Assembly (NCBI RefSeq): GCF_032118995.1
Contig: NC_092661.1
Coordinates: 1,986,501-2,050,500 of the forward strand
Reading direction: 5' to 3'
DNA: 64,000 nucleotides
Source of the DNA: Asterias amurensis
Taxonomy: Eukaryota > Echinodermata > Asteroidea > Forcipulatida > Asteriidae
Made by a program: the position numbers and the translations under genes. The notes under the pieces are model-generated. The model made no database searches, was not told the DNA's origin, and saw only the letters and a list, made by a program, of their open reading frames with translations. Positions 1 to 11,578 of this stretch are shown one piece after another; positions within the stretch are counted from its first letter, which is position 1, and every line of letters starts with the position of its first letter.

Positions 1-360
1 ATAAGACAATGCCGCTGACGTCATTTGTGGGAGTTTGCTTTGTTATACCTCCACGCTGCAACAAAAGCGGCTGTACAAATTGGAGCTCCCAACTATGACG
101 TTTTGAGAGTGATTACGTAACAGGGCTTTTCGCAAATCTCTCAGAAAAGCGCTGGATAAGGGTATTCGAAATGGTTTTTTTTTTACACAATTAAAATCTA
201 TTTATAATCATATGACTCGATTTCCTTATTTATTGAAAACATTTAAAATGAAATTCAGCAAAGTTCACGACTTGACATTTTTGTTCAAGCAGGTCTTTAA
301 AAGTTGCACAATATTTTTGTATAAATTTCAAAATGTGTTCGTTCCTACCTTGTTTTACAG

Positions 361-1282
361 AGTATTATTTCTGGCAATGAAAAGTGCGCTCCTGTGAAGG
401 TCTCTGTGAGTTTTGGTGAGTAATCAGATAATTATTTGTTTTAATTCCGTTGGAGCGTTTAAAGACACTGGACATAACCAAAAGGTGTCCAGTGCCTTTA
501 AGAACATGCAAGAAACTGTGGAAGATTAAGACATCATGACCCAGTTTAAGTAGATTTTTTTGTGATCCAAGCCACCAACTAAAAATCACCCAGCCATCAG
601 GGTCCGACATCCATATCTAAACATTGTTTAGAAACTTCTGTTGAGTTCTTTTGAACTGCATTGTGCGATTTTGTGTACACATAAATTAATCTGGTATCTT
701 TCTGTTCCCGATCCAGAGAAACTCGGTCTTGAAGATGGTTCGATCCCCGATGAGAGCCTCTCCGCATCAAGTAACTACAACGGACGTCGAAAGTCAACAG
801 CGGCTGGTGGCCGTCTCAGCAAGCTACCGCCTGATGATAATACCATAGGAGCATGGCATGCTGAGGTTGAGGATACCAACCAGTGGATACAGGTGGATTT
901 AGGCAACCCGACCTACGTCATTGGGGTACTTACACAGGGGCGTTATGGTAACCCCTATCCGCAGTGGGTGACAAAGTACAAAGTGCAGTTCGAACCGCCC
1001 TCACCGGCATGTCTTCTTGACATGAAAGACCAACTTGGTCAAACTCAGGTATGATGATATTAGCTTCCTTTGGTGTCACTTCTTTTCAGATGATAAATTC
1101 CTCCTACACATCTTACTATACGCGTTTTATTCTCTTTCTAGATATTTAATGGCAACACAGATGAACACAGCATCGTGGAGAGGCGCTTCTTCAAGCCCGT
1201 CTTGGCGGTCAAGATTCGCATCGTGCCCGTTGAATGGAACGTTTCCATCTGCCTGCGTTTTGAGCTGCTTGGCTGTAAATAA
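361..1282 (+). CDS. PAN-F5/8C secreted protein, copy 1 (3' part only)
   Basis: Coding exons are 361-415, 717-1048 and 1142-1282, with AG/GT borders and phases 0-1-0. They give the last 175 residues: an 18-codon linker exon and a complete F5/8C (discoidin) domain that opens EKLGLEDGSIPDESLSASS and closes LRFELLGCK-stop. The signal peptide and PAN exon seen in the paralogues at 7.4, 12.6, 17.2 and 24.8 kb must lie left of the window. Variable segments are NYNGRRKS after the opening, GRYGNPYPQ in the middle and EWNVSICL near the end. The linker cysteine is in a KCAP context, as in copy 5, not the EAC context of copy 2. F5/8C domains bind glycans or lipids on cell surfaces; the ligand here is unknown. 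Confidence 0.85.
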
Positions 1283-1860
1283 GTAACATGCAGTAGACGA
1301 CATACTTTCAGCGAAATGGAGGAAACTTCATTTCATTTAAATATTTAATTCAACTTGGTTTATTGGTTTAACAAAAAAAACATAAAAAAATCTAATCAAA
1401 ATTTAGGTGTAACTGACCATAATGTGACACCAACCTTGGTATCTAGTGTTCAACACACAGTTTAGTTTTCAGTGTGCAATCATACCCGTGTTCCAGGACA
1501 CTCTGTCCGCCGGGGACTTTGTACCCAATACATATGGTGGGTGGGGGGGGGGGGTTGACAGAATAAATAAATCAATAATGAAAATTATTGTAAGCTGAAG
1601 AAGGATGTTTCGAAAGAGGGCGTACACAGTTCGCCGTGGGGGGGGGGGCAAAGAATCCCCGGGGGACAGAATCTCCTGCCACAACATATTATCTTTGTTT
1701 TAAAACAAATCCAAATTATTTCAACCAATTTGCGAACGACAGAATGTGTTTTAACTGATTTGATGTTCTTAATAATTTCATTTGCATGTATTATATTAAG
1801 TGTCTATAAGTATAAGTAAGAGCAAACCCATCTCCTTTAAAGACAGTGGACACTATTGGT
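1283..1860 (+). repeat. 3' flank of copy 1, duplicated behind copy 2 (10201-10795)
   Basis: The sequence after the copy 1 stop codon is nearly the same as that after the copy 2 stop, including two poly-G runs near 1538 and 1637 (near 10453 and 10576 in copy 2) and the approach to a TTAA-flanked hairpin element. It is the footprint of a segmental tandem duplication larger than the gene. No gene is seen in it. Confidence 0.75.
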
Positions 1861-2232
1861 AACTGTCAAAGACTAGTCTTCACAGTTGGTGTATCTCAAC
1901 ATATGCATAAAATAACAAATCTGTGAAAATTTTAGCTCAATCGGTCGTCGAAGTTGCGAGATATTAATGAAAGAAAAAACACCCTTGTCACACCATGGTC
2001 ACTCGAAGTTGTGAGGTTCAGATGCTTGATTTCGAGACCTCAAATTCTAAATCTGAGGTCTCGAAATCAAATTCGTGGAAAATTACTTCTTTCTCGAAAA
2101 CTACGTCACTTCAGATGGAGCTGTTTCTCACAATATTTTATATTATCAACCTCTCCCCATTTCTCGTAACCAAGAAAGGTTTTATGATAATAATTATTTT
2201 GAGTAATTACCAATAGTGTCCACTGGCTTTAA
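1837..2232 (+). mobile_element. TTAA-flanked hairpin MITE, GGCAGTGGACAC family
   Basis: The ends are inverted repeats (AGACAGTGGACACTATTGG on the left, its complement form on the right), both bordered by TTAA. It has an internal palindrome around a repeated GAGACCTCA motif and no coding capacity. The TTAA target and inverted ends suggest a non-autonomous piggyBac-like element; no transposase is present to prove it. Confidence 0.8.
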
Positions 2233-2441
2233 ATGATTTTTGAAGATGCTTTTTACTAGATCGACATGAAGCGACTATTAATGTTGCTCTTCTTTATAAA
2301 AACAAAACGTTGATTACAACTTTTGAGGATCGCATGTTTTGATGTATTTGTGTTAGCTTAGGAACAACCTAAATGCACTGAGATATCGGTAGAAAGTAAA
2401 GTCATTAAGTTGTCTTATTATGTTTTTAAATTATATTTCAA

Positions 2442-2600
2442 GTAAGGAACACTATGCCTTGGATCGGTCGCGTTCGTCATTTTTGTTATAGTGATCCACA
2501 CTAACGTGCATCGAAACTGCACGGTTTTCCTTTTACGTCGCTCGCAAAGAAACACGGTCGGCCATTTTTTGGGAGTCAAAATTTTGTAAACTAGTAAACT
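2442..2600 (+). mobile_element. Truncated GGAACACGTTGCC-family hairpin element
   Basis: It resembles the left half of the 390-bp elements at 12987 and 16489 (GCCTTGGATCGG, GATCCACAC, GGTCGGCCATTT), but diverged and ending in the central spacer. The right arm is missing. Confidence 0.55.
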
Positions 2601-2717
2601 GGTTTACTAGCTGTAAAAAGTCTTTGTTGGCTGCACACAAAAAACGCAACGACATCGGTTGGAGACGGAAGAAGAACTTGGTCAAGTCTACCATACTATT
2701 ATCAGACTTCCCATATT

Positions 2718-3144
2718 GGGTGCGTTCGTTTAGCTTCCCTGGGTCGACCCCGATGTTGCGTATTTTATTTTTTTCCAGGACGAACGTGGGCACACAATTA
2801 CCCCACGTTCGTCCTGGAAAAGTCGCCTTTTTTGTTTTCCAGTACGAACGTGTGCAAATGTTTACCCACGCTCCACCTGGAAAAAAAAGACGCATCATCA
2901 CGTGAGCCTTCTCGTCGTGACGTCAGTGCACCTCGGGTCAGCCCCAAGTGACCCTATCCACAAGTGGGGCTCTTGGGGCTGGCCCGAGGTGCACTGACGT
3001 CACCACGGGAAGGCTCATGTGGTGACGTGTCTGGTTTTTTTTTCCTGGTTCGAGGACGAACGTGGGGTAATTGTATGCCCACGTTCGTCCTGGAAAAAAA
3101 ATACGTCACATCGGGGTCGACCCAGGGAAGCTAAACGAACGCAC
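2718..3144. mobile_element. Foldback element with GTGCGTTCGTTTAGC inverted ends
   Basis: About 34 bp at the left end (GTGCGTTCGTTTAGCTTCCC onward) is repeated inverted at the right end. Inside are further inverted pairs: CCAGGACGAACGTGGG arms and a large central palindrome with GACGTCAGTGCACCTCGGG. It is non-coding. Relatives lie at 4511-4663 and 6246-6495. Confidence 0.8.
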
Positions 3145-3739
3145 TATAGAAACTAAATCGAGTTACACACTTCGACGGTTTCTCACGCGAACTGAGCCGT
3201 GATTTAATTACTATTTCTCGCATACCCTTGAAACGTTTGCGCATTTTGCATCAAGATTATGACTTTTTTCTGAAAACTATTATTCGTTTGAATTGAACCA
3301 AGCTAAGAGGTTAATTAGTTTCAATTTAAACACCCCACTCAGTGTTTTTTATCCAACCGTGACGCAATTTAATTAGGTTGCCAAACACCGTGCACCTCTA
3401 TATACCGTTATCACGTGTGGCCATCTTGATTTTACTCCATAATTCCACCCTACAGCCCTTTCTCTTGTTGAAAAACAAACCCCCTTGATTGGCATGGTCG
3501 GCTGAATGTTAGTAAAACACTCAATCTTAAAAACACAATGTTTTAACAAAATTCAACATTGTCTGCAAACTTTCAACTAAATAAAACAAACGCTCATAAT
3601 GAGTTGCGTTTTGTTTAAAATAAATCAAGAAATGTGGTTTACATTGTTACCAAAAAGAGCGATATTTTCTTGTCTTGCACTAAAGGCTCTCCATAGTTTT
3701 TCAATTGGTGGGTTAGCAAAAACTCGGTCCGTGACGTTG

Positions 3740-3862
3740 CAAAAAAATGGTCTATTTTGACCAAACTGAGGCTGGACGAAATAATAGTCTGGTGCCATGT
3801 TTGCGTAATGAATGTTTGCATTCATCACCGTTATTGGAAACAGGGGACATGACCAAGATGGT
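3740..3862. repeat. Dispersed repeat shared with 61320-61435
   Basis: The stretch around ACCAAACTGAGGCTGGACGA and ACCAAGATGGTGAC recurs in inverted order at about 61320-61435. The function and full length are unknown. Confidence 0.45.
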
Positions 3863-3872
3863 GACAGGTTGA

Positions 3873-4224
3873 TTAAAGGCAATGTACACTATTGGTAATT
3901 GTCAAAGACTAGCCTTCACAGTTGGTGTATCTCAACATATGTATAAAAAACAAACCTGTGAAAATTTGAGCTCAATCGGTTATCGAACTTGTGAGATAAT
4001 AATGAAAGAAAAAACACCCTTGTCACACGAAGTTGTGTGCGTTTAGATGGTTGATTTCGAGACATCAAAATTTATTACTTCTTTCTCGAAAACTATGTCA
4101 CTTCAGAGGGAGCCGTTTCGCACAATGTTTTATACCATCAACCTCTCCCCATTACTCGCCACCAAGAAATGTTTTATTCTAATAATTATTTTGAGTAATT
4201 ACCGACAGTGTCCACTGCCTTTAA
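3873..4224 (+). mobile_element. TTAA-flanked hairpin MITE, GGCAGTGGACAC family
   Basis: It begins TTAAAGGCAATGTACAC and ends GTGTCCACTGCCTTTAA. It has the same internal order as the copy at 1837, but the central GAGACCTCA palindrome is shortened. Confidence 0.8.
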
Positions 4225-4359
4225 GGCTATAGGTGATGTGTTTGTAATTTTCGCCAGGCTCCTCCTTAGATATCAAGACTGACTAAAACACATTTGTAAC
4301 CATAGAGTACAAAGATTTTAAAGATCTGGTTCAGATTTTTCGAGGCTCCTTTCCAGATA

Positions 4360-4702
4360 TTAAAGGCCCGGTCACACAGCCCCGATAACGAGAACGAAAA
4401 CGAGAACTATAAAGATGCACGCCCTCGATTGGTTTAATTGGGCGTGGGCGTATTCTGCGTGGAGCAAATCAACCAATAGAAGGCGATCTCTTTGCGTCAT
4501 TATCGTTATTGGGTGCGTTCGTTTAGCTCCCCTGGGTTGACCCCGATGCGTGACGTTTTTTTTTTACCAGGACGAACGTGGGTAATTATCTGCACCCACT
4601 CGTCCTGGGAAAAAAAACCGCCACACACCGGGGTCGACCCAGGGAAGCTAAACGAACGCACCCAGTGTTTTGTTATCGCTGCAGTGGGACCGGGCCTTTA
4701 TA
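4360..4702. mobile_element. AAAGGCCCGGTCACAC foldback element carrying a nested foldback
   Basis: The left end is TTAAAGGCCCGGTCACAC and the right end GTGGGACCGGGCCTTTATA, with GATAACGAGAACG-type inner arms. Its inner arm is interrupted by the separate element at 4511-4663, so this element was there first. Confidence 0.65.
4511..4663. mobile_element. Short GGGTGCGTTCG foldback nested in the 4360-4702 element
   Basis: The ends GGGTGCGTTCGTTTAGC and GCTAAACGAACGCACCC are inverted copies. It is a 153-bp deletion derivative of the type at 2718-3144. Confidence 0.75.
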
Positions 4703-5051
4703 GACCGAGGCTCCTATCTTACAGTTGGAAAGACTGTTCTTTTCAATAAGAGAACAACTTCCAATTTAATGGTAGAACATTGTTTCTTTTAGTTCTTATT
4801 TTAATTACGTGGTTGTCGCATATTCGATTTCTGAAATCACATTGAAACTATAAATCGTTTTAATATGACAATCACTAAAAAAAGGAGCCCTGTTGATAGT
4901 ATCAAACATAGAACGGTTCTTCTGAAGTAACATAGTTTTGGAGGAAAAACCGTTTTCTCACCCAAATAATAAAACAAGTCAGCTGAGGATGAAGCCTTTT
5001 ATTATGCATCTGAAAGCACAAAAAATTGTCAAATAAGTGTGTTTTTCCCCT

Positions 5052-5438
5052 TTAAAGGCAGTGGACACTATGGTAATTGTCAAAGACTAGCCTTCACAGT
5101 TGGTGTATCTCAACATATGCATAAAATAACTAACCTGTGAAAATTTGAGCTCAATCGGTCATCAAAGTTGCGAGATAATAATGAAAGAAGAAAACACCCT
5201 TGTCACACAAAATTGTGTGCGTTTAGATGGTTGATTTCGAGACCTCAAGTTCTAAATCTGAGGTCTCGAAATCAAATTCGTGGAAAATTACTTCTTTCTC
5301 GAAAACTATGGCACTTCAGAGGGAGCCATTTCTCACAATGTTTTATACCATCAACCTCTCCCCATTACTTGTCACCAAGTGAGGTTTTATGCTAATATTT
5401 ATTTTGAGTAATTACCAATAAGTGTCCACTGCCTGTAA
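5052..5438 (+). mobile_element. TTAA-flanked hairpin MITE, GGCAGTGGACAC family
   Basis: It starts TTAAAGGCAGTGGACAC and ends AGTGTCCACTGCCTGTAA, the terminal TTAA having decayed to GTAA. The internal GAGACCTCA palindrome is intact. Confidence 0.75.
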
Positions 5439-5571
5439 TATTCTCGTGCAACTACGATGTTGGGATACACTAGTCTGAAAACTGGGCTTGACACTTACCA
5501 AAGGTTCCAGTGTCCTAAAGTTTCCATATTCGTTGTTGTTGCTGACGATGTTTTAATATTTTTGTTATAGA

Positions 5572-5758
5572 AAGGTTTGCGGTAACACCATGTACTTACC
5601 ATCTCTAATGAGTTGGGGTGGTTCTGAAAAGAACCGTTGGTTTCAACTCGACGTTTCAGAGCATACTGATCGAAACGTCGAGTTGAAACCAACGGTTCTT
5701 TTCAGAACCACCCCAACTCATTAGAGATAGTCATTACATGGTGTTACCGCAAACCTTT
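5572..5758. mobile_element. Near-perfect foldback repeat, GGTTTGCGGTAACACC family
   Basis: Two arms of roughly 90 bp, from GGTTTGCGGTAACACCATG through GGTTCTGAAAAGAACC to the GAAACGTCGAGTTG centre, are inverted copies of each other. Partial relatives are at 37948-38045, 44400-44476 and 45247-45265. It is non-coding. Confidence 0.8.
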
Positions 5759-6245
5759 TTATATCGTATTTCCACCATGCAAAGTTTCAAATCCTACTTA
5801 ATATTTTTGTTTAATGTTTTGGAATAGACGATTAATAAAATCTGACTTGTTTTGAAATTAATCGGACAATCGTGTTTTTGAAAAAACGCATGGAAATAAT
5901 ATACACAGTGTGTTTTTTATTACTAAGTATACACAGATACAAAACGCAAATAAAAATTACGTCATGGTGACGTCGCAGCAGAATGCGTTAGGCCAACAAA
6001 TACATCCACACAATATCCCTCAAATATATCAGTGAAAAAAGACGAGCGCACAGATGGATACTGTCGAGGTGGTTTTCAACAGGCTAATTAATATTCAACC
6101 TCCATCATTGCAACATTGATTTCTAGAAGTCACCGAGATGAAAGATTGATAGATTCCGAGATGCATACACGAGACGTGCGGTTTGTTGCTCTATAGTCTT
6201 GGTTCCAAGATATTCGCATGGATCATTTCCAACCACGGAATGTAT

Positions 6246-6495
6246 GGGTGCGTTCGATTAGCTTCCCTGGGTCTTCCCCGCGGTGCTCACTCGGGCGAGC
6301 CCCTGACAATACGTAAACAAACGACCACTCACCGCTCTCGTAGTGACGTCATGCACCTTGAGCCAGCCCCAAAGTGACCCACTCCACAAGCAGGGCACTG
6401 GGGGCTGACCCGGGTGAGCCCCTGGAATGACGTTAAACCTATTCGAACGCACCGCGGCAGACCGGGGTCGACCAAGGGAAGCTAAACGAACGCAC
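6246..6495. mobile_element. Foldback element, GGGTGCGTTCG family
   Basis: It opens GGGTGCGTTCGATTAGC and closes GCTAAACGAACGCAC. The centre holds GAGCCAGCCCCAAAGTGACC, similar to the core of the element at 2718-3144. Confidence 0.75.
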
Positions 6496-6619
6496 ACTAT
6501 ATAAGGTAGTAACGTGAAGATATTGACGTCTTGGGTCAAGACTAGTTTGTTCTAGTAAGGTAGATTCAGTTGCCTGAAATATTAATAACACTAAAATCCT
6601 TTCCATTGTTCATCAGAAC

Positions 6620-7276
6620 CTTGGCCAAACACACTTCGATGGTTTCTCTACCGAACCTTGACATAATTAAATTATATATGGTTCTCGCATATCCATGCCA
6701 CGGAATGAAACCATACCATCTAGTATTCGTTCAGCAAAGTAAACCAAAAATTAGGATTATTTTTTCCTAACTCCCATCTACCCTCTTCCCGAGTGTTGTC
6801 AACTTTTGGGGTCTGTTGTAAACTCTCTGGGGTTCCTCTCTAGACGTCAAGACTGACAAAAACAGAATAAAACAGATTTGTACCATTGAGTACAGAAAAA
6901 TTAAGGGACTGTTATAGAGAATAGAATATTTTCCGGTTTAAACTTAGGGTCGGGATGATGGCCAACGTTTGACCAAGGATTAGAGTTGTGTAAGCTTGCA
7001 AATCGGGCTGAGCTTGGTAGGTGTTTTGGTGACAGTCAGAATCAAATAATTATGTTTGGTCTGTTTTATATTTTACCGGTCAGAACTATATTGCATGAAA
7101 TTCAGGTTTACGTTCCGGGCCCGATTGTGTTAAAATTAAAACGAAAAAGCTTTTCGTGGTCGTCCAAAGGACAAATATTTTTGGTCATTTACTTTTATTT
7201 TGTGTTTTGAAAACCATATATTTTATTTAAACACCGTATCGATAAGTGTGAGTGACGTCAGATGAGTTGTTGTCCT
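6620..7276 (+). other. Gene-free upstream block of copy 2
   Basis: No gene is seen. The part from about 6620 to 6760 (CACACTTCGATGGTTTCTC, GGTTCTCGCAT) has diverged counterparts near 3160, 15940 and 24010, so it is ancestral 5' flank of the duplicated gene unit. Confidence 0.5.
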
Positions 7277-7290
7277 GTTACCACGGCAAC
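7277..7290 (+). promoter_or_regulatory. RFX X-box-like motif before copy 2
   Basis: GTTACCACGGCAAC fits the imperfect palindrome bound by RFX factors (GTNRCC, short spacer, RGYAAC). It lies 74 bp before the ATG and is followed by CTTGCAG, as at the other copies. Confidence 0.6.
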
Positions 7291-7364
7291 GCATTCCCTT
7301 GCAGACTTCTATTCGGGTGTTGTTCGTGTTCAACAACTAACTATATCAAGCTAGAGTGCGAAAA

Positions 7365-10200
7365 ATGGCCGACTTGAGTGGTTTGATTTTCCTCTTGCTT
7401 GAGATGTTTCTTGAGGTTTCAGCGTCTTATAGTGTGAGTGGTCTTTACCGAGGGGTCTGGTACCAGCCGATAGAGCACTACGCCCTACTAGGCCAGTCCT
7501 TCATGAATATATCAGGCATCTCTGCCGTCAGATGTTCAGTTCGGTGTCTCAGCCATCATGGATGTTTCTCTTTCAACTACGATCACGCCAATCAAGTGTG
7601 TCAGATGAACAACGCCAGTGCTGAGCACGTCTGTGACAACTTTCAAGGAATGCCGCAGTTTTCGTATTACGACGCAACTGCAAAACCAATGACCTGCCAG
7701 GTATATATGTCTTTTTTTAAATGCATTTCTCGTTTTCTAACGTTTAACTCAAAGCATTTTCCTATAAATGATATACATCAGTTACAATTGTGTTTGCTCT
7801 TATCTTGCTTTACAGAATAACTTTGTTTCTGGTAATGGAAAGTACGCTCATGTGGAGGCCTGTGGGGATATTGGTGAGTAATCAGATAATAGCATTTGTT
7901 TAAAGTACTTTTGATGCTGATGAAGTTTGGATTACAAATGAAACCACTCATTTTCTCGTCTGGAGGAAACAAATAATCACTGAAAGAGAAAAAGTAAAGA
8001 TAACTCGGCACATTTTGTATAATTTTGCATGCATTACGTGCATTGTTCTGTATATGACGCCGTGCATATTTTCATATTATGTTGTTTTTATGCCTTTACG
8101 TTAAGGGGAATGGAAGAGAAAGTGTAGATTCGTGGATTGAACGTACGAGCCGAAAGCGTAAATAACCTACACTTTAGAGTCTTAATCTGACCTGACTCAA
8201 ACAATTTCCCCCAAAATGTGAACTTTGTCAATTGACGTTTGGTCACATTTATAACTATTTTGCAAAACTTATAAGCATAACATTATTACAGTGCCTGCAA
8301 CATTATAATAATAATAATAATAATAATTGTGGCTTCTTATATAACGCACACGTTGTGTCCGTCACCCAGTGAAGCTCCTGGCTCTGTAACATATTCTTGC
8401 AAGATGTGGGACTAAGTTGGATTATGAGACCTAATTCTGACAGCACCATGAAGTGTTTTACAAGGTGCTGTGTCACAATTTGCTGCCGATCGGACCAGTA
8501 ACACCGGGCGAACCCCTTCTCTTTTCGAGTGTAACATTTTGATCAGTTTACAAGTATGTTAGCACGTTATTCCGGAGGTCGTTGGTTCGAATCCCACTTT
8601 AGTAATTTTTAGATTCGTAGTTCAGTGTAGATTCGAAACGAATCTAACAGTAAAGTGTAGATTCGTAACGAAGCTATACAGTTGAGTATAGATTCGAAAC
8701 GAATATACAGTTGAGTGTAGATTCGTAGTTCAGTGTAGATTCTAAACGAATCTGACAGTAAAGTGTAGATTCGTAACGAAGCCATACAGTTGAGTATAGA
8801 TTCGAAACGTAGATACAGTTGCCCGTACATATAGTAGATTCGTAGTTCAGTATAGATTCGAAACGAATCTAACAGTAAAGTGTAGATTCGTAAGAGGCTA
8901 TACAGTTGAGTGTAGATTCAAAACGATTCTACAGTTGAGTGTAGATGTATAACGAATCGACAGTTTTCTTAACGAAGGTTTCTAACGAATCTGCAGTTTT
9001 TATAACAAACAGTTGAGAGTAGATTCATAAAAATAATTTACACTTTCATCAACAGAGTGACGTCGTAAAAAATAGTTTAATTGCAACTAAACGTTCCGTA
9101 TGCATGGAAGATATACAACAAGAAAATTATACAGTAATAAATTTGTTTGCAAACTCGAATTTTGAATAATGCTCAGAAATTTAATTATTAGCAATTAAAG
9201 ATGTGTTAAAGACACTGGACTCTATTGGTAAGTGTCGAAGACCAGTCATTTCACTTAGTAAATCTCAACATATGCATATATAATAAATCTGTGAAAATTT
9301 GAGCTCAATAATTGGCCGTCGTCGAAGATGCGAAATAATAATGAAAGACGATACACCATTGTCACGCGAAATTGTGTGCTTTCAGATGCTTGATTTCGAG
9401 ACCTCAAAGTTTATTTTTTGAGGGAGCCGTTCCTCACAATGTTTTATGCTATCAACAGCTCCCCATTACTCGTTAATAGACCATGTAAGAATTTATGCTA
9501 AAAATAATTATTTTGAGTAATTACCAATAGTGTCCATCACCAAAACTAACATGGTTTAATAATGTTTATTGAGTTTTTTCTACAATGTAGACAAAATGTG
9601 TTAAATAAAATGCTTGTTTTTCCCCGACCCAGAGAAACTCGGTCTTGAGGATGGTTCGATCCCCGATGAGAGCCTCTCCGCATCAAGTAACTGGGAAGAC
9701 AAAGATAAGAGTACAGCAGCTGGTGGCCGTCTCAACAAGAAACCGCCATATACCCTTATCATAGGAGCATGGTGTCCTATGAGAGGGGATACCAACCAGT
9801 GGATACAGGTGGATTTAGGCAACCCGACCTACGTCACTGGGGTACTCACACAGGGGCGTAACGGTGGATCTGCTCAGTGGGTGACAAAGTACAAAGTGCA
9901 GTTCGAACCGCCCTCACCGGCATGTCTTGTTGATGTGAAGGAACAACTTGGTCAAACTCAGGTATGTTGATATATTAAAGAGCCTCCTTTGATTTCACCC
10001 TTTTTAGAATGAAAACCCCTGATAAACAACTAATAATAAGATATTTGTCCTCCTTCTAGATATTCAATGGCAACACCGACAGAAGCAACATCGTGGAGAG
10101 GCGCTTCTTCAAGCCCGTCTTGGCGGTCAAGATTCGCATCGTGCCCGTTGAGTGGTATGACTTCATCTGCCTGCGTTTTGAGCTGCTTGGCTGTAAATAA
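7365..10200 (+). CDS. PAN-F5/8C secreted protein, copy 2 (complete)
   Basis: Exons are 7365-7700, 7816-7873, 9633-9961 and 10060-10200, phases 0-1-0, 287 aa. The ATG at 7365 is the one conserved in all copies. Residues 1-21 form a hydrophobic signal peptide (LIFLLLEMFLEVSASYS). Residues about 25-110 are a PAN/apple domain with the cysteine cluster CSVRCLSHHGCFSFNY and VCQMNN. Exon B has one cysteine (EACGDI). Exons C and D form the F5/8C domain, closing IRIVPVEWYDFICLRFELLGC, which allows the usual first-to-last disulfide. PAN domains bind proteins or sugars and F5/8C domains bind sugars or lipids, so a secreted lectin-like adhesion or recognition protein is inferred. The exon B-C intron holds a SINE, a minisatellite and a MITE. 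Confidence 0.9.
8300..8545 (-). mobile_element. Degenerate SINE with ATT-repeat tail
   Basis: On the - strand a damaged GGTTCGAATCC-type B box region leads to a conserved 3' end, TATATAAGAAG, and an ATT-repeat tail (8300-8325 on +). It resembles 17905-18345 and is strongly diverged. Confidence 0.5.
8605..9030 (+). repeat. Minisatellite, about 107-115 bp unit, GTAGATTCG-rich
   Basis: Three successive units starting near 8611, 8718 and 8830 share the order TTCAGTGTAGATTCGAAACG, AACAGTAAAGTGTAGATTCG, TATACAGTTGAGT, then decay to about 9030. Each unit is itself made of a shorter GTAGATTCG / CGAATCTACAG inverted motif. It lies in the exon B-C intron of copy 2. Confidence 0.85.
9206..9540 (+). mobile_element. 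GGCAGTGGACAC-family MITE, right end lost
   Basis: It starts TTAAAGACACTGGACTC and runs to AATAGTGTCCATCACC, where intron sequence shared with copy 3 resumes; the terminal TTAA is missing. Confidence 0.7.
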
Positions 10201-10795
10201 GTAACGTACAGTAGACGATATACTTTAAGCGAACTGGAGGAAACTTCAATTCATTTAAATGTTTAATTCAACTTGGTTTATTGGTTTAACAAAAGAACAT
10301 AAAAAATCTAATCAAAATTTAGGTGTAACTGACCATAATGTGACACCAACCTTGATATCTAGTGTTCAACACACAGTTTAGTTTTCAATGTGCAATCATA
10401 CCCGTGTTCCAGGAAACTCTGTCCGCCGGGGATTTTGTACCCAATACATATGGGGGTGGGGGGGGGGGGGTTGACAGAATAATTTTCAATAATGAAAATT
10501 AATAAATAAATCAATAATGAAAATTATTGTAAGCTGAAGAAGGATGTTTCAAAAGAGGGCGTACACAGTTCGCCGTGGGGGGGGGGGGGGGCAAGAATCC
10601 CCGGGGGACAGAATCTCCTGCCACAACATATCTTTGTAAAAAAAAATATATATATATATATTACAAACAATTTGACAGAATGTGTTTTAACTGATTTGAT
10701 GTTCTTAATAATTTCATTTGCATGTATTATATTAAGTGTCTATAAGTATTAGTAAGAGCAAACCCATCTCCTTTAAAGACAGTGGACACTATTGT
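10201..10795 (+). repeat. Copy of the 3' flank at 1283-1860
   Basis: Similarity to the flank of copy 1 continues to AGACAGTGGACACTATTG, the first bases of a MITE, and then stops; the next recognisable sequence is an exon D fragment. The break therefore lies at the edge of a transposable element. Confidence 0.75.
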
Positions 10796-10810
10796 TAATA
10801 ATTGTCAATA

Positions 10811-10869
10811 AGTGGTATGATTTCAACTGTCTGCGTTTTGAACTGCTTGGCTGTAAGAAAGTTACGTGA
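10811..10869 (+). pseudogene. Relic exon D of another PAN-F5/8C copy
   Basis: The last part of exon D is recognisable (AGTGGTATGATTTCAACTGT then CTGCGTTTTGAACTGCTTGG; residues WYDFNCLRFELLGC), closest to copy 4. There is no start of the exon, no splice acceptor and no upstream exon C. It is the scar of a lost copy. Confidence 0.8.
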
Positions 10870-11245
10870 AGTAAATGAAGAACGGTAACTTTTGCAAAAT
10901 GGAGAAAAATCATTTAATGTCAGATTTGTGACCACTCAGTAACGTTTTATAACAACATAATTAGATCCTTTGCCTCATTATCATCTATGTCGTAAGCTCT
11001 TTGTCTCGGTAGTGTTAGCAATATTTCATTTCACTTTGGAGATGAGTTAAAAAAATGTAAAATCTCAAACTAGTTATGGCCTCTCATTCGGCACGCACTT
11101 GGTGGCGCACTATGGTGGATCACCACAATTGGAGGAAGTCGTACACCATGTTCTTGCGTTGGAAAGCATGGTTAAAGGCCTTAAACTGTTAAGGAGACGA
11201 GTGTTCCGTTGTATAACTTTAAATACTCACAAACATGGTTCATCT

Positions 11246-11578
11246 TTAAAACCACTGGACACTTTCGGTAAACAGTTTGTCCAACGGCCCACACTTCGTG
11301 TATCACAACTTAAATATAAAATAAAAAACCTGTATAAATTTAGGTTTAATTGGTCATCGGAGTCGGGAGAAAATAACGGGAAAACCCACCCTTGTTTCCG
11401 CACGTTTCGTGGTGTCATGACATGTGTTTACAATAAATCCGTAATTCTCGATATCGAGAATTGATAGTTGTTTTAATTTTTTCTCAAAAAGTAAAGCATT
11501 TCATGGAATAATATTTCAAGGGAAGTTTTTTTTAGTAAGTTACTTGTAAACCTGTGAATTTTTTTTTTCTGGCTTTAA
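11246..11578. mobile_element. TTAA-flanked MITE, ACTTTCGGTAAACAG family
   Basis: It begins TTAAAACCACTGGACACTTTCGG and ends TCTGGCTTTAA; inside is CCCACACTTCGTGTATCACA. Relatives lie at 29317-29689 and 48295-48666. Confidence 0.75.

Noticed and set aside
2533-2905. Open frames on both strands at the left foldback
   Set aside because: They follow the arms of the hairpin element at 2718-3144 and a truncated repeat; mirror-image frames are expected in palindromes.
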